Below, piece after piece: positions 17,278 through 25,010 of a stretch of 32,289 bases of DNA (the stretch's first letter is position 1; every line of letters starts with the position of its first letter). Source of the stretch: Prorocentrum cordatum (taxonomy: Eukaryota > Sar > Dinophyceae > Prorocentrales > Prorocentraceae). Under the pieces are notes generated by a model. The model was not told the origin of the DNA. It saw only the letters and a program-made list of their open reading frames with translations, and did no database searches. Location of the stretch: the NCBI GenBank assembly GCA_963575745.1, contig CAUYUJ010009769.1:1-32289 (forward strand). Direction: 5' to 3'. The translations under genes were made by a program, and so were the position numbers.

Positions 17278-20200
17278 CATCATCAATACCGATCAGCTCG
17301 AAGCTGTGGACATGTACCTGTAAGCAGGCCATGCCACAACATGTGTTGGATTGGTACGGCCATACAGTACGACAGGCTGAATGGCGGGCTCAGACACGTA
17401 CTATAGTCATCCGTCACTTGAACGACAAAATCCTGGGGAGCACCACCACGCACGGAAACGTGCCCGTATACTTAAATACGTATACACGTACAGACCATAA
17501 CACCCGTCACTACGTGACGACCCATAAGGGAGGACCAAAATGGTCTGAAGTCATCCGACGTGTAACAATCAACTTGGATACCAACGCGGTTATTCAAGAT
17601 ATCTCAGTTACCGATCAACCAACAGGGTATGATTGGCATGCACCATTACCTGCAGGGGTTGCCAACATCAGTACTCGGTTGTATTGGCAACCCGAGGAAC
17701 CGGTCTTGCTCGGAAACGAGCCGACTCAATCACCACAGAAACATCGACGCGTCATCATAGATGACTGTTCTCTCCCCCTCCCGACTCTGGCGATTGACGC
17801 ATGTACCCATTCAACCACGACAATGAGTACACAGACCGACGAACAAGACGAGCAAGCTTTACCTACTGAATCGCGTATAAAGCAGAAGGAGAGGCTCAAA
17901 GCCGAAAAGGAAGCAGGCATCAAGCCTCGCCGCATTAAAAAGCACGTTGAAGACGGAAATGACGATTGCGGCGACGACTTGTCAGGACTCGGACAGGATC
18001 TTATGGCAATCTGGAGTACTGACGTCCCTGTTGAGCTGATAAGCTCCGACGAGGACGATGACCTGTTCCTTACCCTCCCCACATCTATGCCCGACACACA
18101 CGCTAACATATATAGCATAGTTGCTACACTATGCTACGGCCATAACAACTGCGTGGATATGTTGGAGCTTTGCGGCGGTGAGGGTGGCATCTCAGAGCTT
18201 GCCTTCTCAAGGGGACTTTCCTCAGGCGGCAACTTGGACAAGACTACATATGTCGACCTGGGAGACCCCTCGGTGCAGCAGGTTATAGATCATTACTTTA
18301 AGATATGCTACGCACGAGTTGCCATGCTGCAACCCAGCTGCCGCACCACAGGACAACCATCTTACTATAACTACAAAGTCAACTATAGCACTTGGGAACA
18401 GCACCACAGAGAAGACTTACCACACATAATTTACTGTGGTAAAATTGCTGTAACCCAAGATGACGCTCAGAGGTGGTTTATACGTGAACAACCTACAGGA
18501 ACATGGGTTGACGATATCTCTCCATGGACGAAGCTTGCCAACCGACCACACATTACAACCGTGCGCATTGACCAATGCGCTACGGGACTTAAGGATACGA
18601 CTGGTGACTATATCAAGAAGCCGACAAATATCACCAGCAACGACGAGACAATTCTTAAACCCTTTGAGCGACTCAAGTGCAACGGTCAGCATGTGCACGC
18701 ACAACCGTGCAACACCGAGCTTTCACTAGCACAAAGATATACTCGACGACTGCAGTCTGCCTTCGTGGAAGCCGTCTATCTGGCGAAAGCCATTGACACT
18801 ACGCGCGGAAACGCGCCTATAAGTACTGCACATGCTTATCCTGCCGACCTTCCTGAGCAAGCTGAACCAGGCGAAGGTATGAGACGCATCGGTGATCGTA
18901 TCATCCCAAAGGTGGCTACGTGCCCGGCATGCATCGACAACGTCCGAAAGGACAGTCCTAGCCATAACAGAGACCCTACGCAGTGCAAATATCATGACTC
19001 CATCTCTGTATATTGGCCATGTCCAGCATGTCAAAGGGATCTTACGAGAAGCAAGGGTGTTAAGAACCACCTTGATACCGAACCTGGTAAATGTCGTTTT
19101 GCTGAACCATTTAAACTACCAGACGACCACGACCCCGAAGGCAAAGCCGTGCCAGCTTGGTGGAAACCCTTACCTAAACCTGGTGAGGGCCAAGCTTCAG
19201 CTTCAGGTGGCCGCCAAGGCGCACACGCCAGGCCACCGCGACCACGATCCTTCGGTAACGTCGATCCGACATCTGGTACTAGCAGCTACGACCTACTACG
19301 AGACGCCCCCGAGCGTGGAAACACGCCTTCTGCGTCTTCTAGTGACACGCCACAGGTAGCGGCCCGCCGCGGACGTCTACAAGGCGTACCACCACCTCCA
19401 GACGCAGTCAACACAGGGGATCAACTACGGAGAGCTACAAGGAACCCTCTTGCCTCCACCGGCTCTGGGGCTCCACGACTACCCGACTGGACGAGATTTG
19501 ACATCCAACACAGTCTACAGAGTCTCCGTAGTCACGAACCCCATGTTGTGAAAAAGGAACTCCGAAAACTGCATCTGCGATGGTATCATGCGAAGGAGCC
19601 AAAGATGAGGCTAATCCTCGAAAAGGTGGGGCTTGATAACGTTCGACTGAACATGATCAAGGAAATCTGCGATACCTGTCGGGAATGTAGAGCATGGGAA
19701 CGTCCAGGAAACTCGACATTACCATCGGTGAGCCTCCCTGGTAACTGGCTCGATGAAGGGGAAATGGACCTCATGTTTTACAAGAAACGGACCATATTTC
19801 ATATTATGGATCGTTGTATTCGCCTGGCAGCAGGCCTAGAGATTTCCGACAGAGAACGTGACGCTATCATCGACGCCTACCACTATTGCTGGATTGCCTA
19901 TCACGGACCCTTCAAAGTTTTATACTCAGACGGAGAAGGCGCCCTGAATAACGATGCCGCTAAAACCATGATGGCCAATAAGGGCACGGAACTTCGTATC
20001 CGTGCACCTGGCCAACACGCGACTTCAATTGAGTCACGAAGCGGCATTCTCAGAGGCGTCCTCCACATGATTGAGGAAGAATTGAAGAGACACAACATCC
20101 CTGTTGTATTCACTAGAGTATTGGCGGAAGGCATCTTCGTTACTAATGCGTTTACGTTTTATAACGGAGTATCGCCATATCAGGCACACACAGGACGTCA

Positions 20201-20534
20201 GCCCTCCTTCCTTCCTGATCTCGATACCCTTGACTTTCCCAAGGGACCCGAGACTTCAGGACACGAACGAGAACGTCGTGTAAGGGAAGTCAGCCTCGAA
20301 GCCATAACTCAGGCTATTGCTGTAGCCAAGACAAATCGGGCTCTTAGGGCTAAGACGACTCCTGATGGTGCTCGCCTCTACTCACCAGGGGATTTGGTCG
20401 ACTACCACCGACCCACTGCCACCAAGGACGACCATGGAGGCTGGAACGGCCCATTCCCGGTGATCCGAAACGTGCCTGAAAGAGGACATATTGTTGTCAA
20501 GGCAGGATCTCGTGAGGTAATTGATGTATCCTGA
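17172..20534 (+). CDS. Pol: methyltransferase-like domain, zinc ribbon, integrase
   Basis: First ATG is 17199 (residue 1; 1,111 aa); the frame is open from 17172. An N-terminal region of unknown function includes CHFGIRFNM and HVLDWYG. A Rossmann-type methyltransferase-like domain spans ~320-520 (DMLELCGGEGG at 320-330; PSC at 379-381). A Cys-rich zinc-ribbon-like part starts at C575/C578. Integrase follows: HHCC zinc site (H792, H797, C824, C827, C830) and catalytic D857, D911, E945, with the last two 34 apart as in the DDE family. The end DLVDYHRP...GGWNGPFPV resembles a C-terminal DNA-binding region. It terminates at TCC-TGA, and the sequence continues one base ahead. GNRA stem-loops are at 17450, 17708, 18803 and 19313. 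Confidence 0.88.
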   Translation, partial: YPGRSKVVSMRMRLCHFGIRFNMQDSTPSGTYMQVASSIPISSKLWTCTCKQAMPQHVLDWYGHTVRQAEWRAQTRTIVIRHLNDKILGSTTTHGNVPVYLNTYTRTDHNTRHYVTTHKGGPKWSEVIRRVTINLDTNAVIQDISVTDQPTGYDWHAPLPAGVANISTRLYWQPEEPVLLGNEPTQSPQKHRRVIIDDCSLPLPTLAIDACTHSTTTMSTQTDEQDEQALPTESRIKQKERLKAEKEAGIKPRRIKKHVEDGNDDCGDDLSGLGQDLMAIWSTDVPVELISSDEDDDLFLTLPTSMPDTHANIYSIVATLCYGHNNCVDMLELCGGEGGISELAFSRGLSSGGNLDKTTYVDLGDPSVQQVIDHYFKICYARVAMLQPSCRTTGQPSYYNYKVNYSTWEQHHREDLPHIIYCGKIAVTQDDAQRWFIREQPTGTWVDDISPWTKLANRPHITTVRIDQCATGLKDTTGDYIKKPTNITSNDETILKPFERLKCNGQHVHAQPCNTELSLAQRYTRRLQSAFVEAVYLAKAIDTTRGNAPISTAHAYPADLPEQAEPGEGMRRIGDRIIPKVATCPACIDNVRKDSPSHNRDPTQCKYHDSISVYWPCPACQRDLTRSKGVKNHLDTEPGKCRFAEPFKLPDDHDPEGKAVPAWWKPLPKPGEGQASASGGRQGAHARPPRPRSFGNVDPTSGTSSYDLLRDAPERGNTPSASSSDTPQVAARRGRLQGVPPPPDAVNTGDQLRRATRNPLASTGSGAPRLPDWTRFDIQHSLQSLRSHEPHVVKKELRKLHLRWYHAKEPKMRLILEKVGLDNVRLNMIKEICDTCRECRAWERPGNSTLPSVSLPGNWLDEGEMDLMFYKKRTIFHIMDRCIRLAAGLEISDRERDAIIDAYHYCWIAYHGPFKVLYSDGEGALNNDAAKTMMANKGTELRIRAPGQHATSIESRSGILRGVLHMIEEELKRHNIPVVFTRVLAEGIFVTNAFTFYNGVSPYQAHTGRQPSFLPDLDTLDFPKGPETSGHERERRVREVSLEAITQAIAVAKTNRALRAKTTPDGARLYSPGDLVDYHRPTATKDDHGGWNGPFPVIRNVPERGHIVVKAGSREVIDVS
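18156..18725 (+). other. SAM-methyltransferase-like domain
   Basis: DMLELCGGEGG resembles motif I of cytosine-5 methyltransferases (DLFAGxGG), followed by an acidic strand (TYVDLGDPS) and MLQPSC in the place of the catalytic PC motif IV. Later stretches (FIREQPTGTW, DQCATGL, KKPTNI) fit the order of conserved blocks. The usual PPC is PSC here, so enzymatic activity is uncertain. Cytosine methyltransferases carried by retrotransposons, including dinoflagellate ones, have been reported; whether this domain belongs to that set needs a profile search. Confidence 0.6.
19572..20260 (+). other. Integrase zinc site and DDE core
   Basis: Contains HHCC (H792, H797, C824/C827/C830), then GEMDLMFY (D857), LYSDGEGAL (D911) and SIESRSG (E945). 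These are the metal-binding residues for strand transfer. FTFYNGVSPYQAHTGRQPS corresponds to the copia 'N..PY...G..P' block. The core is intact and almost free of family stem-loops (one degraded relic at 19702-19717). Confidence 0.92.
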
Positions 20535-20537
20535 TGC
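20522..20537 (+). promoter_or_regulatory. Candidate +1 frameshift site TCC-TGA-TGC
   Basis: The integrase frame ends GTA-TCC-TGA-TGC. TCC-TGA-T is the core of the +1 frameshift site of ornithine decarboxylase antizyme mRNAs. Skipping the T gives GAT-GCT-CGT, and the frame continues for 340 codons with integrase-to-RT linker sequence. The alternative is a one-base insertion or assembly error. Confidence 0.55.
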
Positions 20538-21543
20538 TCGTCACACACTATACGTCGAATGTCTCCTCACACGGGAACTTGGCATGGATAATATGGCCAT
20601 GCAAACCGTCCTTGCTTATGTGGCACACCTCAGCGCAGGGAAACCTGCCAAAGTTTTCGGGTACATCCCCGATTACAAGGGAAACCTTAATCTGTCAGAC
20701 GACAGCAAGTTTCACCCGCGCGTACACTTAGCACTACAGTATCTCGTACGGAATTACTTCCGAGTAGAACATGTAGTAGCAGTTCGATTGGCTAAGAGTG
20801 TGTCAAGCCTACCTGCAGTAAAGTACGCCACCGGGTCTACGCTGATCCACTATGACAACGACATCAGCCCGGCGTTCCACTATTACGAATGCGTGGGCAC
20901 TGGCTTAAACATTTCTCAGATCACTGGTAGCACTCACTCCAGACTTATTCAATGCTTGACTTCACGTGTCCCTTCCTTAGGATTTCACGACGATTTGGCT
21001 AAATATCAGCATCCAAGCAACACGTCTGGAGAACACGAGTCGCCTGGAAACAGGCCTTCTCCAGACACACCAGACGCTTCATCGCCGAGCGAAGGCCGTC
21101 TGTCGACAATCTATGAGGAAAATGAGGAACACAATATTGAAGCTATGATGCTGGAAGAGTGGTACGACGAGCTACGTATGGACCTTCATCCTACGACGAT
21201 TACCGATGATTATCTTTATTGCGTCCCAACAACTATGCTGCCCGACCAGTGTGTTTTGGTTTTAGCATTTGTGGACGAAGATGATATTATATCATCAGAT
21301 ATGCTCGGAGACGAGCAGAAATCATGTGAGTCCTGTCTAGTCTCTCTTTGTTCAAACACAGCCGACGAGAGCTACTCTCTAGACAGTGATGAATACGGTC
21401 CTTACATTGAACTATGCTTTACATCAGAAATGTCTAAAATAGTGTTGGATCAGACTCAACTTGCACAGCTCGATACCGATCTGGTCGCAACGATGAGAGT
21501 ATATGTATCCTCTGCTGCTAAACGTGCTGTGGTTGTCAAATAA
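20535..21543 (+). CDS. Pol linker between integrase and reverse transcriptase
   Basis: A ~340-codon frame, open from 20521, overlapping the integrase frame by 14 bases and one base ahead of it. It has no convincing independent start. The sequence (ARHTLYVECLL, then a globular part, then acidic low-complexity near EENEEHN) has no motif I recognise. In copia polyproteins this is the region between integrase and RT. It carries GNRA stem-loops at 20635 (read AGKPA, a shifted phase), 21042 and 21303, and a relic at 20677. It stops at TAA 21541-21543, after which the same frame resumes with RT N-terminal sequence. Confidence 0.7.
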
Positions 21544-21780
21544 GATGATCTACTAACCGAAGCCGACATAGCAGCACATCCAAATGAGGTTAGTGAAGCC
21601 TTATATACTGAGCTCAAAATCTGGATTGATAATCGATGCTTTGAGATGTACGATTTATCCAAAGCTTCCAACATCATGACATCCAGATATGTATACAAGT
21701 GGAAGTTCGTAAAGATGGGTACCGAGAACGTTAAAACCATTCGTCTCAGACTAGGTCCTTCGTGGATTTATGGATACTGA
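21544..21780 (+). pseudogene. Reverse transcriptase N-terminal fragment between TAA and a +1-type shift
   Basis: After TAA 21541-21543 the same frame reads a typical copia RT beginning: an ALYTELKIW stretch, SKASNIMTSRYVYKWK, then IRLRL. The next expected block (VLRGF) is one base ahead. A TAG at 21752-21754 blocks that frame further upstream, so the change lies at or just after the GG of CTAGGTCC (21754-21755). This looks like a one-base insertion. Both this and the TAA would prevent a normal full-length RT. Confidence 0.75.
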
Positions 21781-23266
21781 GGCTTTTGATGTGGAAACAT
21801 TCTCGGGAACCGCCCGAAGGCAGTCCCAACGACTCCTGGCAAGTGAAGCGGCATGCCATCCAGAATGGATCTTAGCATCCATGGATATCGATAAGGCGTT
21901 CCTCAAGGGCTTGACCTATGAGGAACTTGCCCATGCCACCGGCGAGGAAACTCGCATGGTTTGCTTTACTCTTCCACCAGGAAGCGCTCAGGTACTTCGT
22001 ACATTACCTGGCTTCTCATCCTACGACGAAAGTCGACGCTGTCTTAGATGCCTCAAACCAGGAACGGGTACTAAGGACGCTCCAAGAGCGTTCTCTCTCA
22101 AACTTCGTACGACCACACGAGCTATAGGACTTACACCGACCAGCTACGATCCTGAATTTGAATTCAGCCAAGACCTTCTGACGGCAAAACATGTCGATGA
22201 TATTAACATGACAGGTCTAGAGAAAAATATAGACGACTATGTACAACGTGTCGAAAAGGTGTTTGGCAAATGCAAGCTCAACAAGCACACATATACGAAC
22301 TGCGCCGTTCGCTACACTAAGAATGATCAGGGAGATGTGATCATGGACCAGGACGAGTACATTAAACAACTACGTCCTATCACACACCCAGAACTTACAG
22401 GAGCGGCGGCCGACGCCAAAGCCACGAAACTCATTACCGACATGTTCGTCAGCCTGCGAGGAGCCCTCGCCTATGCCCTTCTTACCCAAATCTGGCTCAT
22501 GGTATATGTGGTCTCTCTTCAGAAAATTCAAGAGCCCACCAATTTGCAAGTCAGACGTTTGAATGCTGTGACGCGAAAGCTGATCAGCAGCCCGAAACGC
22601 ATCACCTTCCCTCGGATGAAGCCGACGAATGAAGTTGACATCCATAGCGATTCGGGGCATCGGAAGCTTACCGGGGAGGAGGATGACGAGACCAAGGGCT
22701 ACGGCATACGCGGGGCCAACGTACTACGGCGAGGAAACTCGCCTCAAGGCAAGTCCGTCGTTCACCTCTGTGACGGACTATGCAAATCACACCGATTACA
22801 GGTGAGGTCCAGTTATGCTGCGGAGGCACTTGCAGCCGCGCATAACCTTGATGAGTGTTACCCTGCGCTCATTACTCTCCACGAGCTTAAGGCAGGGGCT
22901 TTGACTCCACGACAACTACGAGACATGCGTGAAGTTGGAGGCCTTGCTATCAAAGTCTCTCTTACCATAGACGCTGAGTCCGTCTACAAATCTTTATCAA
23001 GCAGGGATCTCAAAATACCTACAGAACGGACTCTGCTTGGACATATCAGCTGGATACGTGAGCTCATGGATATAGGTATAGTACATAATGTGCAATGGTG
23101 TGATACTAGGGATATGACCGCAGATGGGCATACAAAGGGAAGCATCGATCGGGAGCTGCTTCTGGAAGTGATGTCAGGCACTCAGTCATTTAAGTATGAC
23201 GTGAAGCAATTTGTTCCCTTTCGGGGTCCCGAGGACAGAGACAAACCTAAGTCTAATCAATTTTAG
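21755..23266 (+). CDS. Reverse transcriptase and RNase H
   Basis: Residues are numbered from ATG 21770 (498 aa). RT motif A is MDIDKAFLKG (D39, D41), the following KPGTGTKDAPRAFS block starts at K96, and the catalytic motif C is HVDD (D143, D144), where most copia elements have YVDD. RNase H of the Ty1/copia type follows, with D294 (DSGHRK), E352 (AAEALAA), D401 (TIDAES) and D452 (TADGHTKG). All catalytic acids are present, so the enzyme would be competent if it could be translated. GNRA stem-loops are at 21942 (read GEETR, a different phase) and 22729. It ends at TAG 23264-23266. Confidence 0.93.
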   Translation, partial: VLRGFMDTEAFDVETFSGTARRQSQRLLASEAACHPEWILASMDIDKAFLKGLTYEELAHATGEETRMVCFTLPPGSAQVLRTLPGFSSYDESRRCLRCLKPGTGTKDAPRAFSLKLRTTTRAIGLTPTSYDPEFEFSQDLLTAKHVDDINMTGLEKNIDDYVQRVEKVFGKCKLNKHTYTNCAVRYTKNDQGDVIMDQDEYIKQLRPITHPELTGAAADAKATKLITDMFVSLRGALAYALLTQIWLMVYVVSLQKIQEPTNLQVRRLNAVTRKLISSPKRITFPRMKPTNEVDIHSDSGHRKLTGEEDDETKGYGIRGANVLRRGNSPQGKSVVHLCDGLCKSHRLQVRSSYAAEALAAAHNLDECYPALITLHELKAGALTPRQLRDMREVGGLAIKVSLTIDAESVYKSLSSRDLKIPTERTLLGHISWIRELMDIGIVHNVQWCDTRDMTADGHTKGSIDRELLLEVMSGTQSFKYDVKQFVPFRGPEDRDKPKSNQF

Positions 23267-23636
23267 TCTGTCCTTGTTGCCCTCGTGGTCCAGTTTGCCA
23301 GCACGGGCGCCTACTATAAAGGCGCCCCTTTAGCTGCTCGGAAACGAGCCTTATATTTCACGCCTGGCAACGAGCCGGCTTCGTACAACTCAGGCTCTTT
23401 GCCTTAATACACATTTGCTTGGTGAGGTATGGCCTAATTTTGGCTTACCTCTAACTGAGCCGATAGCCCTTCATTGTTTGAAGGGGCTGTCCTGTATTTG
23501 CGTGAAATACTTTGCGAGGAAACTCGCCTTACAGTCTGGTGTTTGACCAGACTGTACGCACTGTTTTCTTTTCTTTGCAAACAGTCGTGCGCGCGATCTT
23601 TGCGTGCGACTATGCTCTCCGTCTCCTCCCCTCCCG
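23267..23636 (+). other. 3' untranslated region with ten consecutive stem-loops
   Basis: There is no coding signal. Nearly the whole segment folds: GGGCGCC/GGCGCCC around TACTATAAA (23305-23327); GNRA copies at 23336 and 23362; AGGC/GCCT (23392-23404); GAGGTA/TACCTC with inner GCC/GGC (23424-23451); AGCCC-TTCA/TGAA-GGGGCT (23465-23488); GTATTT/AAATAC (23494-23510); GNRA copy at 23514; an 11-bp perfect stem TACAGTCTGGT/ACCAGACTGTA (23530-23556); and CGC-ACTGTTT/AAACAGT-GCG with a bulge (23557-23591). It could be a packaging, dimerisation or stability region; the function is unknown. Confidence 0.85.
23615..23635 (+). other. Polypyrimidine tract where a polypurine tract is expected
   Basis: CTCTCCGTCTCCTCCCCTCCC, with a single purine, ends one base before the right LTR. 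Plus-strand priming normally uses a purine-rich sequence on the sense strand at this spot. Here the purine-rich strand is the antisense one. I see no purine tract in the preceding 100 bases. Confidence 0.75.
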
Positions 23637-23888
23637 ACTTTAAGGGTAGCTCTTTGGGAGATGTTACAGTATCGGGAGCATAGCTCGCGCGCCGCTGCCT
23701 TGGGCTCAAGGCACGCGCGCCCTATTTGCCCGGACACCGCGAGTGTTCGCTATGTGCTGGAAAGATCATTACATCGATCTTATCCTATCTTACCCATCCA
23801 CCCCTCATACTGTACCTTCACAGCAGAGCGATGGATGCAATTTGCCAGGCTATATGCCCTATTTGAGTTACCAGGCTCACTTTCGACT
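23637..23888 (+). repeat. 3' long terminal repeat (252 bp)
   Basis: Read side by side with 7940-8191, it shows no difference. After TTTCGACT the sequence diverges: the left copy enters the primer-binding site, the right copy enters CTCTT and satellite DNA. Confidence 0.95.
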
Positions 23889-23893
23889 CTCTT
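23889..23893. repeat. Target-site duplication CTCTT, right copy
   Basis: Matches 7935-7939. The satellite continues from here (CTCTTGGGCCGTCTTGG) as expected from the uninserted paralogue near 6826-6905. Confidence 0.93.
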
Positions 23894-24064
23894 GGGCCGT
23901 CTTGGGCCGTCTTGGACTCTCTTGGGCCGTCTTGGAGGCCGTCTTGAACCATCTTGGGCGGACTTGGAGGCCATCTTGGGCCATCTTCGCGATTTTTTGA
24001 GGATGTCCCGAGCGAAACGGCCGTTTTTGGAGCCGTCTTGGGCAGGAAATGGGGGAATTGGGGA

Positions 24065-24350
24065 TTTTCCGGGTGGCCGGCAGGACGGGCCGGAGCCCCA
24101 GGGGGAGTTCTTTTGGAAAAAGAACCAAAACCCAAACCAAGAGGATCTAGCACGCCAGGCACCCCTGCGATGAATCGACAGGGGGCGGCGGATCGAAGAC
24201 GCCTACGGCGAATCACCGCCGCCCCCTGCCTTTTTGGAAGCGCCTATGTGGCCGAACGTTGAGGCCAGACCTGCCAAGCCATCGGACCATGTGTTCCCCG
24301 AATCGGTTTGGAAAGCCTTGGGGGAACACGTGGGCATCTTGAAGGTCATC
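24065..24350 (+). repeat. Stem-loop module, copy 6 (best preserved)
   Basis: Stems: GTTCTTTT-GGA-AAAAGAAC (24107-24125); CCCCTG-CGAT...ATCG-CAGGGG just downstream; CAGGGGGCGGCGG at 24179-24191 paired perfectly with 24216-24228 around CGCC-TAC-GGCG; CATGTGTTCCCC at 24288-24299 paired with 24321-24332. A tandem-repeat ancestry alone does not explain four successive stems. Confidence 0.85.
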
Positions 24351-25010
24351 TTCCTCCTTCGTGGAGGCCCTCTTGGGGGCCCATTGGGCCGTCTTGGGCC
24401 AGCTTCGAGCCAACTTCGGCCATCTTGGTGGGTTCCTGGCACGTCTGACGCCGTCGGGAGCCGTCTTGGGGGCTTTTCTGGGCCAGCGGGGGACCCTTTC
24501 GGGGCGCTTCGGGGCCGTCTTGGAGGTCATCTTGGGCGTCTTGGAGGCCATCTTGGGCGTGTTGGAGGCCTCTTGGGCCGTCTTGGGGCCCTGTTGGGGC
24601 CAACTTGGAGGCCACTTGGGCCGTCATGGGGCCCTCTTGGGGGCCTCTTGGGCGATCTTGGGGGCCTCTTGGGCCGTCTTGAGCCGTCGGAATGCCGAGA
24701 AGACGCAAATTTCCAAATCCTTCAAAAACCTAAGGAACATCAATGATTTTGGCCTCTTCGGGCCATCCTGGAGAACCTCTTGGAGGCCTCTTGGGCCGTC
24801 TGGGAGGCCTCTGGGGGGCCTCTTGGGCCGTCGTGGACCATCTTCGACTCTCTTGGGCCTTCTTGGAGGCCGTCTTGGACCATCTTGGGCGGACTCGGAG
24901 GCCATCTTGGGCCATGTTAGCGATTTTTCGAGGATGTCCCGAGCGAAACGGCCGTTTCTTGAGCCATCTTGGAGGATTTTTTGCGGTCGTTGAGCTCGTT
25001 TCCGGGCCTT

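Larger units (their letters stand above)
8408..23527 (+). repeat. Dispersed GNRA-tetraloop stem-loop family (~36 copies)
   Basis: Consensus GCNNG-GNRA-CNNGC-C, with positions 3-4 complementary to 11-12. Starts of 14-nt copies: 8408, 8447, 9282, 9365, 9831, 10158, 10305, 10872, 11088, 11571 (CGTTG/CAACG), 11799, 12375, 12456, 13584, 13845, 14085, 14263, 14673, 15175 (GATA loop), 15246, 15735, 15768, 16303, 16392, 16835, 17450, 17708, 18803, 19313, 20635, 21042, 21303, 21942, 22729, 23336, 23514. An imperfect copy is at 23362. Stems include GCAGG/CCTGC, GCGGG/CCCGC, GCGAG/CTCGC, GCTCG/CGAGC, GCCTG/CAGGC, GCTGG/CCAGC, GCACG/CGTGC, GCGCG/CGCGC and GCGTG/CACGC. Loops are GAAA, GCAA, GAGA or GTAA. 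The base after the stem is nearly always C. Relics sit at 19702 and 20677, and a related GCGAGG-AGC-CCTCGC at 22456. Most copies encode xGNxP, but several are in other phases and at least two lie outside the coding region. Confidence 0.93.
7940..23888 (+). mobile_element. Giant Ty1/copia-type LTR retrotransposon
   Basis: A complete-looking 15,949-bp element: LTR, primer-binding site, Gag, zinc knuckle, Tpt1-like domain, RING-H2, protease, methyltransferase-like domain, integrase, reverse transcriptase, RNase H, structured 3' untranslated region, LTR. Integrase before reverse transcriptase is the copia order. It is two to three times longer than typical copia elements, the extra length being linkers and three non-canonical domains. 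The LTRs read as identical, so insertion is recent, yet the pol part is split by stops and shifts. About 36 GNRA-loop stem-loops are scattered through the internal region and I see none in the flanks. Confidence 0.96.

Noticed and set aside
8902-23266. Minus-strand open frames inside the retrotransposon
   Set aside because: They mirror codon usage of the plus-strand polyprotein and carry no recognisable motif.
8408-23527. A CRISPR-like array made of the short repeats
   Set aside because: Repeats are irregularly spaced, variable in their stems and embedded in coding sequence of a eukaryotic retroelement.
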